Source of the DNA: Oopsacas minuta
Lineage: Eukaryota; Porifera; Hexactinellida; Lyssacinosida; Leucopsacidae
Assembly (NCBI GenBank): GCA_024704765.1
Contig: JAKMXF010000359.1
Span: 7,381 to 71,380, forward strand
Reading direction: 5' to 3'
Length of the DNA stretch: 64,000 nucleotides
Shown here piece after piece: positions 25,729-36,495 of the stretch. Position 1 is the first letter of the stretch; the number at the start of each line of letters is the position of its first letter. The notes under the pieces are model-generated. The model saw nothing but the letters and a program-made list of their open reading frames with translations, was not told where the DNA came from and did no database searches. Made by a program: the position numbers and the translations under genes.

Positions 25729-26631
25729 ATAGTTGATTGGAAGTCAATAAGAGCAAATTTACTCAAGCCATCATCAAGTTTCATGAATGTCATGTGATGA
25801 ATCACACATTACACATCTAGAAACTATTTTCAGCTCGATAAGCCGTCATGTTATCTCCTAATATGGTGGGATGTTGCAAAAATGCTAAGGCTATGAAACG
25901 AAAAAATATTGTTTAGGATTTCAAAGTTCATAATGTATTAATCGAAATATAATTTTGTACAAAATATCACGAAATTGTCATTATAAAGTTGGCTAGTTCT
26001 TTAGTTACAGCTGAAACCATCGATTGCACTTCTATGTTAATATTCACTTTAATTCAACAATCGTATAGTTAAGTCTTATCAAGATAGCCAATTTATAATA
26101 CATGCCCAACCTCCCATACTCTGATAATATATTTATATATGATATATTGTATCACTAGGACGTAATCCTGAATATGCCCAATCATGCTAAATTTTTCAAG
26201 ATTGCGCATTCTTCTTCACAGATATCGCATCCAAATGTATTGTCAGAGTATGGGAAGTTCAGCATGTATTATAATTTGGCTATCTTGATAAGGCTATAGC
26301 TATACGATTATCGAGTTAAAAGTGAATATTGGCATAGAAGTGCAATCCATGGCTTCAGCTGGAACTCAGGAACTAGCCAATTTGTATATTATGTATAAAA
26401 TATTTTTAGAATATTTCATTATTAAATTTGAGATCAAATATCAACATTTTCCGTTTTATAGAGTTAGCATTTTCCAACATATCATCATCCTATTAGGCGA
26501 ACACGTCTGTTTGACCTGAAATTATTTTCTAGATCTGGAATGTGTAATTTATCAATTATTATTTGTGAAACTTGATGATACCTACCATATATTTGCTAAT
26601 ATATATCAGTCATTGACTTCGAATCAACTAA
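25729..26631. repeat. Foldback (palindromic) element, about 0.9 kb
   Basis: The outer ends read TAGTTGATTGGAAGTCAAT (left) and its inverted near-copy (right). Inverted similarity continues inward: CATCATCAAGTTTCA, CACATTACACAT, and a better conserved inner pair (about 25985-26130 and 26215-26390) sharing ATTGCACTTCTATG, AATATTCACTTT and TATCAAGATAGCCAA. No coding capacity is visible. A non-autonomous foldback transposon is the likeliest identity. Confidence 0.7.
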
Positions 26632-27425
26632 AATGCATTTCACATTTCCCTAGCCCAGAAAATAATCTTAGTTTCCAGTTTTACCTAGTTCACGACTGGA
26701 CTAAAATCGAATCCAGTGACTATAAATGCGAATGTTGTTAAAATATATAACTAATGTCTTCGTCTCATCCGAACAAGAACAAACCTATATTTCCGCAGTC
26801 TTTTCTTGATAGATTAGAGTCAAATTTATTTTTGAAATGTAGTTACTGTCATATTGTGATTTCGGGATTCCCCACGTCTGTGTTACTAGGCATGACACCA
26901 AATGTTTCAGTAAATGCTCCTCAAATGCTCCAGAGGAATAATTTAGAAGAAAATGTTAGGGCTATAGTAGCAATATATCTCGCCTCACTCAGTTGGAACG
27001 ATTTCTTCTCACGTGCAATAGCCTTATTGACAAAATAACTGGCATCACATGTCCCAAAATTGGTCCATTCAACAAATAAATCTGTCAACAATCTATAGCT
27101 TTGTGGGCTAATAATATACACGACTGTGCTGAAACTTCGATAATACCAGACTGTTCTTCATCATGCCGATAGAATCATTTCCATGTCCCAGGCGGAAAAG
27201 TTTCATGATGTTTTACCAGAAACTATCCCTGCATTTGGAAGATAACTCGGTACCAATTCCCATACCAAAACTAAATAATCTGGCGTCACAAGAAGACTTA
27301 CGTGTAGTAGAGCATGGACTTCTAAACTACCTGGACATTCAACTACTTGTAATATTGGCTCTATACCAAGTTAGGCCAGTGTACCTAAGTTGATAGTGAT
27401 AAAATTATATATCTAAGGATAAAAC
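26632..27425. other. Non-coding or unrecognised
   Basis: Two open frames of 94 and 76 codons (26754-27038, 27163-27393) were examined. They have no recognised domain. A weak resemblance of ENVRAIVAIYLASLSWNDFF to the region after the cysteine pairs in Mutator-like transposase domains was noted, but is too weak to call. Confidence 0.35.
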
Positions 27426-28646
27426 TTTCCCAGTGCCCCATCGTACGAGGGGCACTCGAAAGGTTTTGCTGTTTGATATGAATCCATTAATCTGTCGGAT
27501 ATTTTTCCGCATCCATCTTTTCAGACATATTTTATTAGTCTACTTTGAAAATTTCATTCATTTATCTCTTCTACTTTCATAAATTAGATAATTTTAGTAT
27601 AGATGGCTTCTAGCTTCTAAAGTATCTCAATCTATATCAGATCTCACAAAACGTGATTTTCAAGCAATGATTTTGATCTATTCAAACTACAAAAGACAAG
27701 AGTAGAAATCTATGAATCTTTACAGGAGCATTTCCGGATCTAGTTCCTTCTCTAAGTAGAGTTGAACGATGGTACAAAGGAATTTATTCACGGAAACTTT
27801 GTTCTTGAAGATGCCCTTCGTTCAGGAAGACCGAATATTTCACATAATGAAGAAAATGTTAACGAAATGCTAGATCTAATTACTAAAGATCCTCATATTA
27901 CGTACGCTCAGTTAGAGTATGGAACCGAGTTATCATCGGGGACAATTAATATCATTTTGCATAAAGAGCTTTGTGTCAGGAAGTTGTGTGCCCGATGGAT
28001 CCCCCATTCTTTGAACTTACAGCAAAAAATATCCCGTATAGACTTTTGGAAAATTATGCTCAAAAGGTTTGCTAATGGAAGTTCAAGAGCTGTTTCTGAG
28101 ATCCTTACAGGTGATGAGACATGGATATACCATTATGATCCAGAAACAAAGCGAATGTCAAAGGATTGGGTTGAAGAAGATGCCCCACCTCCAACCAAAG
28201 TGCGGTGGGCTAGATCTATTGGGAAACAAATGTGGGCGATTTTTTTCAGATCTAGTGGGTTTATCGAAGCTGTTGCTCTCGAGGATATAAAGACTGTTAC
28301 TGCCGGCTGGTACACTACAATATGCCTATCCAAAGTCATCACAGCAATTGACTCACAACGGGAGAAGCCTGGCATTAGAGGACTTCTTCTTCATCATGAT
28401 ATTGCATCATCGCATACCCCAATCAGAACTCGTGAGTTTTTGGAAAATTCTGGACTCAAAACATTACCTCACCCACCCTACAGTACTGATTTAGCCCCTT
28501 GCGACTTCTGGTTGTTCCCTAGACTCAAAGATCAATTACGTGGGAGGAGATTTTCGACTAATGAGGAGTTGAGAGGGGCACTTTTCCAAGCGATTGAAGA
28601 AATACCCAAAAAAGAGTGGAAAATATGTTTTGATAATTGGTTTACC
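27426..28646 (+). pseudogene. mariner (DD34D) transposase and element, copy 1
   Basis: A mariner element starts after a TA with CGAGGGGCACTCGAAAGG. The transposase is recognisable from RVERWYKEFIHGNF through EDALRSGRP, LCARWIPH, the first Asp in GDETWIYHYDPETK, the second in LLHHDIASSHTP and the third in LAPCDFWLFP. The spacing between the last two is 34 residues, as in mariner. The readable frame covers 27770-28646. The copy is disabled: a one-base insertion (TACAAAGG, where copy 2 has TACAAGG) breaks the frame near 27775, and further stops interrupt the N-terminal DNA-binding region. It ends abruptly after FDNWFT, and unrelated G-rich sequence follows, so the 3' inverted repeat is missing. 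Confidence 0.9.
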
Positions 28647-29136
28647 ACATTGGCTCTCAACTAGGGGGATATCCCCCCATTGGGGGGGATGGCAATACCG
28701 AAGAGGGGGGATACATATCCGGAGAGAACAATCTATACTTGGGGTGTGCGTAAATAATCTAGTCAGAGGAGGTTCCTCGCTACCGCTACTTATCTTATAT
28801 CTTTGTATTCAAATCTCTCGCTCTTTTAAAAACCCATTTGCTTATTAAGTCGATAAAGTTAGTATTCAGATATAATTTTTGTTAATACTTTGTAAGGGTT
28901 CGAAAAGATGGCATGCATCTGACAAATATAAATTGCTTTTGTATGACAATAAATACTATGTATTCGATTGTGAATACGTTATCGATGTGTGATTCCAATA
29001 TTATGAATAATATGGCATCCTATTGATCGATACGATTTTCATTTTACAATCTATATGAATATGACATAGAACTGTATCTACATTAATTCATTTTCAATCC
29101 TATCATTGCAAGACTTTATTATACAATCAGAAGATT

Positions 29137-29505
29137 ATGTCCGAACCAAATGCAAAACGCAGAATTCGACATTATGATCCCTCTTATCTGCAGTTTGGAT
29201 TCATTTCTAGTCCAGACGAATTAAAACCTCTTTGCTTGACTTGTCATGTATGCTTGGCGAGTGATTCTATGAGGCCTCATTATTTAAAAGCGCATCAATT
29301 TTCAACACATCCCACAGAGGTGGGGCAGCCAATAGAGTACTTTTGGCAGAAAAAGAAAGTCTATTTGAATCAACAAGAAACTTTTTCTCTCTTCACTCAG
29401 TCTACCGATTTGAAATGTTGTACTTTGGCATCCTATGAAGTATCTTTTCTAATCGCAAAGCTTAAAAAACCTCATCTATTTAGCTTCTGGACTTCGGACA
29501 AATTA
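29137..29505 (+). pseudogene. ZBED5/SCAND3-like hAT transposase, N-terminal fragment
   Basis: From the ATG at 29137 the frame reads KRRIRHYDPSYLQFGF, then LKPLCLTCHVCLASDSM, LKAHQFSTHPT and PIEYFWQKK, ending LASYEVSFLIAKLKKPH. This is the BED-like zinc finger and first helical region of the ZBED5/SCAND3 class of hAT-derived proteins (C..C, H...H, then 'ASY-VA--IAK-KKPH'). After KKPH the reading is cut by unrelated Tc1-type sequence, so no DDE domain is present. Confidence 0.75.
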
Positions 29506-29741
29506 GGTTGATTTTTTACGGCTTGAACACTGGATAAATGCTGAGGAATTGTGTATTTAGAGACAGGATTACCCCTTGCTGTGATTCTCATGGCCAAAGA
29601 TCGTGTCGACTGGCGTCGTTTCCCCAAAGACTTTAAGATAAAGATCTTCGATGTCCTAGAAAGTGATTTACGACGGCCAGCACCCTGCCGATATTCGAGA
29701 CTCTCACGCGGGAATTCTGCAATTAGCCGGATACCACTCAT
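29475..29741 (-). pseudogene. Tc1-type transposase N-terminal fragment, nested
   Basis: On the minus strand the frame MSGIRLIAEFPRESLEYRQGAGRR, SLSRTSKIFILKSL, RRQSTRSLAMRI and KYTIPQHL resembles the paired helix-turn-helix of Tc1 transposases (GRR...R..I......RR.S...LA). It begins where a plus-strand DD37D fragment also begins and ends within the ZBED5-like frame, so it is part of a nest of insertions. Confidence 0.55.
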
Positions 29742-30280
29742 TTTGTGCCCGCAGGAGTTAAAATCATCACTCCGACCTCCCGAGAGCTTATATTAAAGTA
29801 TGTTGTAAAAGAATTGAGCAGTAAAATGTTTTCTGGAAACCATTTGTGTTCCAACAGGACGGTGCTGCAGCCCATACCTATAATGCCAAACCAACATGGC
29901 TTCGGAGCAATCATCCCAAATTTATTCGAAGGAGGAATGGCCACCATACAGTCCAGTCCTGATTTGAATCCAATGGACTATTCCAATTGGTCAATCTTGG
30001 AAACTAATGCCTGTTCAAAGTCTCACTAATGTAGAGTCATTGAAGATGGCATTCTGTCGAGAATGGGAGAAGATACCTCAAGAAACCTACGTGCAGCTGT
30101 TGATGCTTTTCCCAAGAGACAGCACGCTGTTATAAAGCAAAATGTGGCTATAATGAAAAATATTTTATAATATTGAGAATAGTGTATTTTGGAATCACTT
30201 GAAAATTATCAGGATGATACTGTGCTTATTAAAATTTATATCGAAATTTTACCTTGTGACAGAAGTTATGCCCCACCCTG
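29728..30280 (+). pseudogene. Tc1/maT (DD37D) transposase, C-terminal fragment
   Basis: This matches the C-terminal half of the intact transposase at 61823-62851: VPAGVKIITPTSRELIL, LSSKMFSGN, SSPDLNPMDYSNWSILE, then SLKMAF.REWEKIPQET. The second catalytic Asp region is garbled by indels. The right inverted repeat survives as GCCCCACCCTG ending at 30280, followed by TA. The 5' half is missing. Confidence 0.75.
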
Positions 30281-30453
30281 TATTTGTACGAGTGGAAATA
30301 GTTACGAGTTGACTAGCAATCCTACGTTCACTAGATAATATTTGTCATTTATATGATTGTGAATTCGATAATGGCAGTTTTACCATCCCTTTTATGGCCC
30401 TATTCTTATTGTGCATTATTTACTATTCAATTCTATCACAGCATAATTGCATA

Positions 30454-30687
30454 CCGTAAACTGGGGCTACTTTGGCCCACTGGGTTTGCTTTAGCTCAAA
30501 TATCAGCTTCAAAGAAACTAGATTTGATTCAGTATTATACTTGAAAAGGCCTTGCCAAATTTTTAACGAATTTTCGAATATCGGTAGACAATTTCGAATA
30601 CAAATACAATATCTATTCGATACGTAAGCAAATTTCAATAATTGGGCTAAAGCAAACCCAGTGGGCCAAAGTAGCCCCAGTTTACGG
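30454..30687. mobile_element. MITE with perfect inverted repeats and TA flanks
   Basis: Both ends read CCGTAAACTGGGGCTACTTT (then GGCCCACTGGG...) in inverted orientation, perfect for about 42 bases, with TA immediately outside each end. The 150-bp core has no open frame. TA flanks suggest mobilisation by a Tc1/mariner or pogo transposase; none of the elements in this window has these ends. Confidence 0.9.
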
Positions 30688-30781
30688 TAATGGATTCATA
30701 TAATGTCAGGGCCTTTATTTGTTTCTCCTCATACCTTGCTTCTTACTATTTTCTATCCATTTAACATTCTAGTGACTTAAT

Positions 30782-31669
30782 ATGATGGCTGTAATTGACA
30801 GAAGTATGGCTAAACTGACTCTTGCTGTTTTACAGGGTGTTATGAGCATTGCGTTATTTGTTTTCGGTATAATAATATTAATTTTGTCTGCCCTTACTCT
30901 AGTAAAATCTTCATCATACTCAGCCTCATTTACCTCCGTTATCACTCCTTCACCTTATTACCAAACTGGGCCAATTATTCTCATTTTTGCTGGTCTTATT
31001 CAGAGTTTATTCGCTTTAATGGGTATCGTTGGTGGTACAATTAGTCTCTCAAAAGGTTTATACTTGTACTCCCTGCTAATACTTTCAGTACATTGTGCTG
31101 CCTTGTTTTTAAGCGGCTCCCTCAGTTTGACAGGCAGCATGCTATCACTCAGGCGTTATGATTCAATTCATACAGAAACTCAGCACTCTATTAAACAATT
31201 ACTCTCATTTTCTCCGGCTCTCATGTTAATCACTAATTCATCCAAGAATTATGTGGTTCCTGGTTTTCTCCACCACTTACAGACAAAAAGAGGTTGCTGT
31301 GGTTGGATTAATCGAGATGATTTTTCCCCCGCTAAGTATTCTTTCTTCCCAAACAGCACTGAATCAAAGTACCCAGGCTCTTGTTGTGAAAAACAACCTT
31401 TTGAAACATGTTCAAGTGTCGAAGTAGGGCAGAGAGAGGGATGCTATGACTCACTGCGGAATATATTTAACAGGTGTAACCTTTATGGAGGTGATTCAGC
31501 TTCTTGTATTCATCCAGGAATTTTTACCGTATCTTCACTTCTCTATGCTAGCGGTATATTGGGCATGATACAGGCGCTCATTTCTCTACTTTTCTTCATT
31601 GCTACACTTATTCACCTCGTTTCACTTATTCAATTCCGTCCTTTGTCTAAACAGGATGTAAATGATTAA
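30782..31669 (+). CDS. Tetraspanin family membrane protein, single exon
   Basis: The 295-residue frame has the tetraspanin plan. Four hydrophobic segments lie at about residues 12-42, 62-90, 93-118 and 256-284. Between the third and fourth is the large extracellular loop with the defining CCG motif (RGCCGW, about residue 170), then PGSCC, a C in FETCSS, EGCYD, RCNLY and SCIHP, enough cysteines for three or four disulphides. The short loop between segments one and two is also present. Tetraspanins organise membrane microdomains; the specific member cannot be named. The ATG at 30782 is followed directly by a second ATG and either may be used. A polyadenylation signal AATAAA follows at 31727. 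No intron interrupts it, unusual for the family but not unique. Confidence 0.85.
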   Translation: MMAVIDRSMAKLTLAVLQGVMSIALFVFGIIILILSALTLVKSSSYSASFTSVITPSPYYQTGPIILIFAGLIQSLFALMGIVGGTISLSKGLYLYSLLILSVHCAALFLSGSLSLTGSMLSLRRYDSIHTETQHSIKQLLSFSPALMLITNSSKNYVVPGFLHHLQTKRGCCGWINRDDFSPAKYSFFPNSTESKYPGSCCEKQPFETCSSVEVGQREGCYDSLRNIFNRCNLYGGDSASCIHPGIFTVSSLLYASGILGMIQALISLLFFIATLIHLVSLIQFRPLSKQDVND

Positions 31670-32595
31670 TAATAATTTCTTGATTTGATTCTTCTTATAC
31701 TCTTAGTATATTTTGGGTCTTATCCAAATAAACAACAAAACCTTCACGAATAATTGTATCAATTTTGTAGTAAATAATTTAATACATGTAGGTTGCGTTT
31801 TCACTATCTCCAAAGCGTTTTTCACGAAAACATGGGTGTTTTCTAATCATTGAAGTCTTCGAAACACTATCCAACAATTAGGCTTATAACCCGATGTCCC
31901 GATCCATTTCGCCTCTGGGATTGATTTAATAATCCCGATCCCGATGTAAATCCTGGGATTCCCACATTCTTATAGAAAATTACACAGCCGCAGTAAAATA
32001 ATGTACCCAGAGGTGTAGCAGGGTGGCACACTCTGCCACTAAAATTGTGTACACCCACCAAAATTATATATAGACATATATAACAGGTGCGGCAATTCCG
32101 CACCTGTGCCCACCTTTTGCCGCACTATTGTGCGGTCCTAGTTATGCTTCTGTTCGTACTCGTATACTAATTTTTCTCGTAAAATTTGAAATTTAGAATT
32201 TTTGTAGTAATGATGACGCAATAATTCGACGATTTACACTGGTCATGAATTCATGGTTATGAAGCAGTAAGTCAAATTCATGAAATTAGAACATTAGGCA
32301 CATTGAGGGTTGCTAGAAATTTCAACCTCTAACATTTATAAAAATCAGCACTGGGGCTCTTCCAGTTTTTCAAACAATTCTGGACATACAATAATATATA
32401 GGTATATATACATTAGGGTGACTCAGTTGCCACAAATATTTCATATCGAATTTGAATGGAATCCAAATTATTTAGTGGCAGGGTTTCTTTCAGGGGTGGG
32501 TGGGGGTGCATTTGTCCCCCCCTTCTATCTGGTTTGCCCCCTTACATAAAATCCTGAAATAAACCCTGAGTGATAAGGCAATAGTAATTTGAAAT
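31670..32595. other. Intergenic, no gene seen
   Basis: Includes the presumed 3' UTR of the tetraspanin gene, then AT-rich sequence. A short C/G-run patch (near 32490-32530) resembles the GC-rich word at 28660-28700 in composition only. Confidence 0.45.
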
Positions 32596-32972
32596 GGTGG
32601 TGGATTTTTGTGCTTTTGTCCGATTTTCTGCCCACTTTGGTAAAAATTAAGTTTTATCATGGCTAGAGATCTGAAAAATTGGAATTGTGTAGTTTGGGAG
32701 TAGTTTTATGGCGGTCAATTAAACACTTTGATAACCAATCTTGTACAGTTTAGAAGATATTAGTGAAAATCGCTTCAATGAATAATTGGTATCATACCAG
32801 CGCCGACACCAGCAATTTTCGCTAATTTCTCTTAAACTGTACAAGATTGGTTATCGAATAGTGTTATTCATTGACATGAACCCACCCCAAACCACTCAAT
32901 TCAGATATCTAGACAACATTTTACACCAAAATTGGACGAAAGTCGGACAAAAAAACTAAAAATCGTCTACCA
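32596..32972. repeat. Hairpin repeat (MITE-like), about 0.38 kb
   Basis: A long imperfect palindrome. The best conserved arms share GATAACCAATCTTGTACAG (near 32730) with its inverted copy near 32845. Similarity extends outward through GGATTTTTGTG / inverted counterpart at the right end. It is non-coding. Confidence 0.75.
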
Positions 32973-32999
32973 ATTTTAACCAAACTGTATTTTCTATAA

Positions 33000-35900
33000 T
33001 GGTACCATAGCATGAGAGGCGGTCCCGGGATCAGACAGTCCAGGGGCTTGGGGGTGCAAAGATTTTAAACCAGAGTAGCATCATTTTCAGATTGTATTAT
33101 CACATAATGCATACTGCCTTAGATTCTACTTGATTATGAGGATTAACATATTTTGGGTGTAAGCTTCAGATTACGTAAGTAAGTTGAAATACAATCATTC
33201 ACGAAAATTGAAGCATGAACCTCTAAAAGCGGGAAACTGAGATTGGAGGGAGGGGAAAGACTTACTACAAAAATAGAGCAGTGACCAGGGCTCTGAACCT
33301 GTAAGGTTCCCAAATCGTAGGACTCTATACTGTCTCACAATCTCATCATGAGACAAAATATAACCTCAGCCTTAAGTTGGGTTCAGGGTTCTTTAACAAA
33401 AGTTTGTAGAGTCGAGACTGGATTTTCTGACCAATTCTTTCCATGAAAATAAACAATAATCCGATAGTTAGAATAAACTTTCTAAAAATTAAAGATTGGA
33501 ATTTCTTCCAGATTTTGAATAATCGTGTATTAGAAAAAACCGGTTTCGACTGTATGTGTTTAAGATTCTAAGCAGAAATAGTGGTTACTACTAATGATAA
33601 AGTCACTTAAATATTTAGGTACGGTTGGCTAACAATAGCAACAGGCAAAAGGCTTCTGTTGATTGACTCATATTAATTATCATTTTGATTTTACCTGTAA
33701 CCGTGAGATTTGGGGTGACTATCGTGAGACTGAGGTTTTTATCAAAACGTGAGTCTCAAGACGAGATCGTAATACTTAAGAGGCCTGAGTGGTCAAAACT
33801 GAGATCCGGGGCAGGGTCGGGATAATGTATTCCGGGGCTTAAGCACCGGATACACCACCCTTGGAGAACCCATGTATAGCATGAAATATCGAACCATTCA
33901 ATTAGTTGATGATGCCAATCAATTCTTCAGGCTAGATTTCTTATAGGTTAATTATACAGAATGAGTTGTTCTATCTATACTATTAAACGCAATTAATCGT
34001 GTGTATATATATATATATATATATATACTCACAACATTCTAATACACTAAGACACTGGCACTTCATGTACCATGGATGGGTTAATGCGTTCAATGTAGAT
34101 TTTGTAAAGGAGTAGCTGGCATCAAATATACATTCTAATATGCAAAATGGTAGGATCGTAGGTTAACCCAATATTATCCAATCTAATCGCCTAGACTAAA
34201 CTTTAAAAATATAACAGCTTTTTACTGACAATTCGAAAGTAAAATTACAAACATATCAGCAGTTCAACAATCACAAAAACACAGTAAAACACAACGAAAG
34301 CAATACACATCTAGTATCTTCAATTGTAATGAGTAATGAGGTTGAGTACAGAATGACATCTAGTATCGTTAATGAGTAAAGAGGTCAGTTGGAAGTTAGA
34401 ATTCATGGTACATCTAGTATGTTGAATGAGGTAAGTACACATCTAAGTGGTATCTTTAGTGAAGGCAAGTACACAAGAGGATATAGTACACATATACACA
34501 GCTAGCATAGATCTTGATTGTACTGAGGTAAAATGTATAGAAATTAGGTGAGGGCCCTTTGAGTCTCATCAGGTCAGCTAAATTTAAGCTTTGTATTATC
34601 AGACTTCGCGACTAATGAATTAAACTTCTAAACTTTCATTGATAGAATACATTTTGAATCAGTCATTACTAATTTATGTAAATATCCCATCGCCATACTT
34701 TATAATCATATCATTCTCTCCATTTTCCAATATTTCTCTTAAATTATTGACACACTTATTTGCACTAATATACTTCGGTATGGGGCAACATAAAAGTTTT
34801 TACATAGAAATTCAGAGGTGTCTATCTTCATAAATGTCTTGTAAATAATATTCACACAATCAATAACGGCAAGTGATAGAAACATAAGTGAACCTCTATC
34901 TAATACATCAACAAGTATATATTGAGAATGAACATCATTTAAAAGTTCCAATAGTAGTATCAGTCGTTAAGAAATTGTAACAATAGGTGCATTTATCAGT
35001 TTTTTTCAGGTAGAAAACACGGCATAACCAGCACATAAGTGTAGCATTCGAGTTGTGATGGACTTATCTGAATATCAAGAATAAATTATAATTTCCCAAG
35101 AAATGTTGTATTTGGTCAGAATTTGATTTTGGATCTGTAAAATTTTCGACAAACGTATTCAAATAATTTTTCAACGAAATTGGACCTTCTGCAGATGATG
35201 ATATTCAAGAAACAATTTTAGAATATTTAATAGTTGGACTCTTCTTTTACTCTCTAGTATTTGAGTATAGCTAATATGGAGGTGGCTGGCGGACGTTTTC
35301 TATATAGTTCGAAGTGATGTTCTAAGAGGTCGTTTTGAATTCTAGCAGTTAACAAGTATTGGAATTGCATTCACGTGTGAGTCGATTTACTATCAATGGC
35401 AATGCTATACAGGTATGCCTAAAGCTGGTAAAAGTTTGCGGTGTTAATTTTCGAAATTTACCAGGTAGATTATTCCAGCAATTTAACCAATTCACTACCT
35501 GCCCAATAGACTCTATACGTGAATAATTTGAGCACAATAGAGCAGAGGAATTATTATTGAAACGAATATTATGTTCCCAACCCAGTCAACATTAAAAACG
35601 TCCCAAATATTTCATATTAAGTTTAGAAACTCAACGGTCTGATCATTCGCATTAAGTTCATTATCAATATTGAATGCTTCGAGTCCACAATATGTAGATT
35701 CATGAAACATCTTAAGTAGTAATTTGACGTTTTGTCTTTCTAATTTTGATGGCCAACAACCTTTAGAAGTTAGTCTAGAAGCCCTCTTTGGGACATTGGA
35801 GTTGTCTGATGAATATAATCGTCAGAAATTCTCGAAAGTAGCAGTACAAATCTGGGATATTTCATTGGGTTTTCTTGTGCGTTGACAATAAGATTATTGA

Positions 35901-36050
35901 TAGGGATAGAATCGATAAAACTTTAAGATGAAGAAACATAATTTGAACAGCCCTCAACACAATCGGGAAACGAAGGAAATACAAAGCTCTTGATAATCCA
36001 CCAAATTCAAACAATGAAAAAGTTAGCAGCCAATTCAAATAAAAAACCGT
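33000..36050. other. Non-coding, with minor simple repeats
   Basis: No gene was recognised. It contains a TA dinucleotide run (about 34004-34027) and a degenerate series of ACATCTAGTAT words spaced 60-80 bases apart between 34305 and 34450. Short open frames were rejected. Confidence 0.45.
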
Positions 36051-36051
36051 A

Positions 36052-36495
36052 TTCACTTCAATCGTGTATTTGCCCTACTTACCGTATAGCTAGAGAAAAG
36101 AATCTTATCATTATTCAGAAGTATAGCGTTGGTGGATTACGAAAATGTCACCATAATTGTAAAAATATGTGATGACTTAGCATTGAGGTTATGAAAATTT
36201 TTCCACTCGTGTCAACTATAATGTGTTAATTGGCCGGCTTCTCATTATTTTGATACAAGTTTTCTTCTACATACAATTGAGGGCTGGTGGATTTGAGTTT
36301 AAAATTTCGTTTAACAATATTCATTACTATTTGAAATATTTTATTTTTTTGAAAAATTCAACGAAGTAAGACTAGCACCACTTGAATCACTAATTTGACT
36401 CACTTATACTCATCAGATTTAAAAGGAATTAGTATCATAGGAAAGAAGAGTTGAACTTTTAAGCAATAAGTTTTGATTTTCAAACCTTTAATTTT
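36052..36495. repeat. Inverted repeat arm, left (partner 42279-42722)
   Basis: About 443 bp that pairs with 42279-42722 in inverted orientation with coordinates summing to 78,774 at both outer and inner boundaries and only scattered mismatches. Its sequence includes CTTATACTCATCAGATTTA, a word shared with the long foldback element at 46.0 kb, so it belongs to a related family. Confidence 0.85.

Noticed and set aside
26754-27393. Open frames possibly from a Mutator-like protein.
   Set aside because: Only one short weak resemblance, with no paired cysteine or DDE motifs.
27762-28664. Treating the 300-codon mariner frame as an intact gene.
   Set aside because: The true N-terminal region is upstream in other frames with stops, a one-base insertion lies at its start, and the 3' end of the element is missing.
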